Below, in pieces: positions 20,453-22,775 of a stretch of 22,775 bases of DNA (position 1 is the first letter of the stretch; the number at the start of each line of letters is the position of its first letter). The notes beneath the pieces are model-generated. The model was not told where the DNA came from, ran no database searches, and was given only the letters and a program-made list of their open reading frames with translations. Made by a program: the position numbers and the translations under genes. This DNA is from an uncultured Collinsella sp. (GTDB lineage Bacteria > Actinomycetota > Coriobacteriia > Coriobacteriales > Coriobacteriaceae): assembly GCA_900539035.1 (NCBI GenBank), contig UQAU01000031.1, positions 1 to 22,775 on the forward strand, given 5' to 3'.

Positions 20453-21259
20453 GTGAAGAGACATTTGAACGTGTTGGGATGCCTGCAAGGTTCCGGCATC
20501 CTACCGTTTGCGGACGAATTGCTACCGTTTGCCGAGCGGGCGGCGCACGAGGCGTTTGAGGCGTTGTCACCCACGCGATGTGCCGGCTGCGAGCGCGCCG
20601 GTGCGCTTATTTGCCAAGACTGCCTGGCCGCGCTCGCGCTCATCGACCCGCGGCATAGCTGCACTCGATGCGGCGCCCCGTTTGGAGACTTGCTGTGCAC
20701 TGAGTGCTCGGTCGAGGGTACGTCCTCGGCGATGGCCGAAGCTCTCGACCGGTGCCTGGCATGTGCCGCTTACACGCATCCGCTGCCGCGGATCATTAAA
20801 GCGTACAAAGACGCGGGCGAGCGACGCCTGGCGCCGTATCTGGCAGAGCTGCTATACGATACCGCCTTACATGCCCAGGTCGCGGCACCCGATCGCTACG
20901 GTGGTGTGTTGTCCGGTGCCGATGCGGTGGTATTTGTGCCCGCGACTGCGGCAGCGTTTCGGCGGCGTGGATTCGACCATATGGAAGCAATCGCGCGCTC
21001 GTTTTGCGATCTTTCGGGTGTCCCGTTGCTGGACGCCCTGGTTAAATACGGTCATGGTGACCAGCGAGAGCTCGGTCGCGATGAGCGCCGGGAGCATGCC
21101 TGGGGCATGTACGAGACGGTCGAGGATGTGCGCGGCCGCCGTCTGCTGCTCATCGATGATGTCATTACCACGGGCGCGACCATGGCAGCAGCCTCGGCGG
21201 AGCTCAAGCGTGCCGGCGCCGCAGCAGTCGATGGCCTCGCTATCGCACGCGTTTGGTAG
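20453..21259 (+). CDS. comF: ComF-family phosphoribosyltransferase-like protein
   Basis: A 268-residue protein starting at GTG 20453, eight bases after GGGAGG. It has two Cys4 zinc fingers: C43, C46, C54, C57 (CAGC, CQDC) and C70, C73, C82, C85 (CTRC, CTEC), followed by the PRTase fold. The PRPP-loop is LLLIDDVITTGATM near residue 230. ComF/GntX proteins are linked to DNA uptake in competent bacteria; the biochemical role is unclear. About 40 residues precede the first finger, more than usual, but the ribosome site supports this start. The putative nuclease gene follows 11 bases later, suggesting one transcript. Confidence 0.93.
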   Translation: MKRHLNVLGCLQGSGILPFADELLPFAERAAHEAFEALSPTRCAGCERAGALICQDCLAALALIDPRHSCTRCGAPFGDLLCTECSVEGTSSAMAEALDRCLACAAYTHPLPRIIKAYKDAGERRLAPYLAELLYDTALHAQVAAPDRYGGVLSGADAVVFVPATAAAFRRRGFDHMEAIARSFCDLSGVPLLDALVKYGHGDQRELGRDERREHAWGMYETVEDVRGRRLLLIDDVITTGATMAAASAELKRAGAAAVDGLAIARVW

Positions 21260-21270
21260 GGGGTGGTTTT

Positions 21271-22383
21271 GTGGCAGTGAAGATAGCGCGGCGCATCGAG
21301 CCGACAAGCGAGCAACTGGCGGCCTCCGTAGTCCTGACCGGTGCCTCGGCGCTGCGCATGATGCGCGCCGAGCGCCGACAAATGGGTTACATCAGCTGGA
21401 GAGACCTCGATCCCGATGAAGAGCGCCGTGTGCTGCATACATCGTCTCCCTCGGCCGAGGACATTTATCTTCCCGATTTGGTGCGGATCGGGGCCGTGAG
21501 TGGCGAGGTCCAAGAAGACTTGTGCCTGCTGGTGGGGTCGGCGAAGCAGCGTCGCCGCATGCCTGGTGCAAGCTGGTCCGTTTGTTCTACAGACCTGCCG
21601 GACGCCTCGATTTTGGAGGTGGAGCCGGGAGTGTACAGCTTGTCTCCCGAGGCCCTCTGTGCCGCCGTTGCGCGCGAAGTCGGCTGTATCCAGGCATTTG
21701 CCCTGGCCCAGGAGCTGTGCTCCAAGATTTCGCTGAGCGATCGCGGGCAGTATCTGCCCCCTTACAGCTCGCCTACCGTGAACAGGCTTGCAAAGGATAA
21801 GGACCAGCCGTCAGATGTGGGCTACTTTGAGGTCGAGCCAGTGCTGACGCCCGATCGCCTGGCAGATTACCTTGCGGCATGCAAGGGGAGCGCGGCCAAG
21901 CAGCTGCGGCGGCTGTGCCCCTTTCTGTCGGAAAACCTGCGCTCACCCATGGAATGCATCATGCTTGCCATGTTTTCGCTTCCGTTTTCTTATGGCGGAT
22001 TTGCCTGCGGTCCCTTTAAGACCGACCACAAGATCGAGTTCAACGACCGTGCGCAGGCGATCTCGGGGATGCCGTATGCGGTTTGCGATGCCTATCAGGA
22101 AGCAGCTCGGTTTGACCTGGAATACAACGGTGAGCAGGGCCATTCGTCTCGCGGCGGGCGCATTCACGATGAAAAACGCAATACGGGTTTGGCGTCCATG
22201 GGAATCGAGGTCGCGACGGTCAACAACGAGATGCTCTGCGACATGGAAGCGATGGAAGCGCTCGCATGGCGCATCCACCAGCGTATGGGTAAACGATATC
22301 AGAATCGTGTAGAGGCTCGTCGAAAGAGGCAAGATGCTCTGCTGAATACGCTCCGAGCGTGCTTTGGGCTCAAGCCGGCGTAA
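21271..22383 (+). CDS. unrecognised protein with probable Vsr/DUF559-like nuclease C-terminus
   Basis: A 370-residue product if GTG 21271 is the start (GGGGGTGG four bases upstream; GTG 21277 is an alternative). I do not recognise the first 220 residues: they are soluble, with a helical Arg-rich opening and LRMMRAERRQMGYISWRDLD. The C-terminal 150 residues have the layout of small PD-(D/E)xK nucleases of the Vsr/DUF559 type. These are a conserved Glu in SPMECIMLAM (E228), D282 and E284 in RFDLEYNGEQGHSS, then HDEKRNTGLASMGIEVATVN, matching the usual D..R...L...G..V pattern. No toxin partner is visible. It lies directly after comF and ends in a basic helix. Confidence 0.75.
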   Translation: MAVKIARRIEPTSEQLAASVVLTGASALRMMRAERRQMGYISWRDLDPDEERRVLHTSSPSAEDIYLPDLVRIGAVSGEVQEDLCLLVGSAKQRRRMPGASWSVCSTDLPDASILEVEPGVYSLSPEALCAAVAREVGCIQAFALAQELCSKISLSDRGQYLPPYSSPTVNRLAKDKDQPSDVGYFEVEPVLTPDRLADYLAACKGSAAKQLRRLCPFLSENLRSPMECIMLAMFSLPFSYGGFACGPFKTDHKIEFNDRAQAISGMPYAVCDAYQEAARFDLEYNGEQGHSSRGGRIHDEKRNTGLASMGIEVATVNNEMLCDMEAMEALAWRIHQRMGKRYQNRVEARRKRQDALLNTLRACFGLKPA

Positions 22384-22414
22384 AACTATGGCTTTATAGG
22401 GGGTCTGTTTATAT

Positions 22415-22639
22415 GCCATGTGCAAAAAACGGCAAATATGAGTACTGTTACTAGATTAGTGACAGCAAAAATAAAGAAACTTGGGCCGAAAAACTGGATT
22501 CAGCGAAGAGATAATAAACGAATGTGGAATATCTTGGCGCCAAGCGGGCTGTGCGGAACTCAAAAAGGGCTCGTGGGGCGGAAATACGCTGCTACTAAAT
22601 TGGGAGCAGTACTCATATTTGCCGTTTTTTGCACACGGC
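22415..22639. mobile_element. MITE-like non-coding element, 225 bp, with long terminal inverted repeats
   Basis: The left end (22415-22447) and the reverse complement of the right end (22607-22639) match at 32 of 33 bases (starting GCC[A/G]TGTGCAAAAAACGGC). Similarity decays over the next 19 bases (about 12 matches). Each end can also fold on itself: GCCGT with ACGGC across about nine bases. The interior is AT-richer than the genes, has no meaningful ORF and contains a TTGGCGCCAA palindrome (22534-22543). No target-site duplication is visible. The transposase that would move it is not in the window. Confidence 0.8.
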
Positions 22640-22775
22640 ACCCTGAGACGGGTGCCCCGGGGCTCCCCGTGGGGGAGCTCCGGGCTTCATGGGGGCACGA
22701 ATAGCCCGCTCCGACCTGCGAAATCTGTACTCGCGATGCGAATGACGCCCCTAACCTTAAACTTTAGCTTGAACT
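22640..22775. other. GC-rich hairpin cluster and possible gene end entering from the right
   Basis: GGCACCC (22637-22643) pairs with GGGTGCC (22650-22656). A 12-bp stem CCGGGGCTCCCC (22657-22668) pairs with GGGGAGCTCCGG (22672-22683) with one G-T wobble. GTGCCCC and GGGGCAC (22692-22698) could close them as a larger fold. On the minus strand an open frame enters at the right edge and stops with TGA at 22687-22689, ending TDFAGRSGLFVPP; only 28 residues are visible, so I cannot say it is a gene. The hairpin sits just after that stop. No RNA gene was recognised. Confidence 0.4.

Noticed and set aside
22420..22704. A 94-codon plus-strand frame inside the terminal element
   Set aside because: It has no ribosome site, spans both terminal repeats and the hairpins, and shows no domain.
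22691..22775. A tmRNA, SRP RNA or tRNA at the right edge, suggested by GGGGGC...GCCCC pairing
   Set aside because: No conserved core of any of these RNAs (TtYCRA loop, GGAAGCAG-type apical loop, tag peptide start) is present.

Overview
The window reads as a chromosomal stretch of a high-GC member of the Coriobacteriia, most likely Collinsella or a close relative. This rests on strong G/C bias at third codon positions against AT-rich promoter gaps, the family mix (Aminotran_MocR aminotransferase, archaeal-type topoisomerase I, PSP1 protein with a basic tail), and small intergenic inverted repeats with a GGGAC core of the kind I associate with Collinsella. No database search was possible, so the taxon is inference. 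No rRNA, tRNA, CRISPR array, prophage or transposase gene was recognised.

Left part (1-5323): a beta-glucoside utilisation locus. A partial GntR-type regulator (1-154, minus) diverges from a 6-phospho-beta-glucosidase, followed by the three separate subunits of a lactose/cellobiose-family PTS (EIIC, EIIB, EIIA) and a strong terminator. A ROK sugar kinase follows under its own promoter. Together they would import a beta-disaccharide as its 6-phosphate, hydrolyse it to glucose-6-P plus glucose, and phosphorylate the free glucose. The 3' end of the EIIC gene runs into a bizarre poly-C/poly-G stretch that is either a sequence/assembly artefact or a remarkable hairpin cluster.

Middle (5489-10199): a manganese-type family II inorganic pyrophosphatase; an NhaA Na+/H+ antiporter preceded by a leader with an intrinsic terminator just before its ribosome binding site (candidate attenuator or riboswitch); an 84-residue unknown protein on the minus strand; a PLP-dependent aminotransferase; and a single STAS-domain anti-anti-sigma-like protein without a visible kinase partner.

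Centre-right (10354-15477): tatA-tatC-hypA-hypB form a tight run that joins twin-arginine export to nickel insertion, as expected for a cell maturing a [NiFe] enzyme. A TTG-initiated topoisomerase I with zinc ribbons and a histone-H1-like Lys/Ala tail follows, ending at a bidirectional terminator shared with a convergent zinc-ribbon membrane protein.

Right part (16848-22383): the replication/RNA cluster tmk-holB-ricT, then comF (its Shine-Dalgarno buried in a hairpin), then an unrecognised 370-residue protein whose C-terminus looks like a Vsr/DUF559-type nuclease fold. The last 392 bases have no convincing gene but hold a 225-bp MITE-like element with about 33-bp terminal inverted repeats, followed by stacked GC-rich hairpins.

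The most interesting signals are non-coding: GGGAC-core inverted repeats in at least six gaps, the terminal MITE-like element, the nhaA leader, and the low-complexity insert at the end of EIIC.
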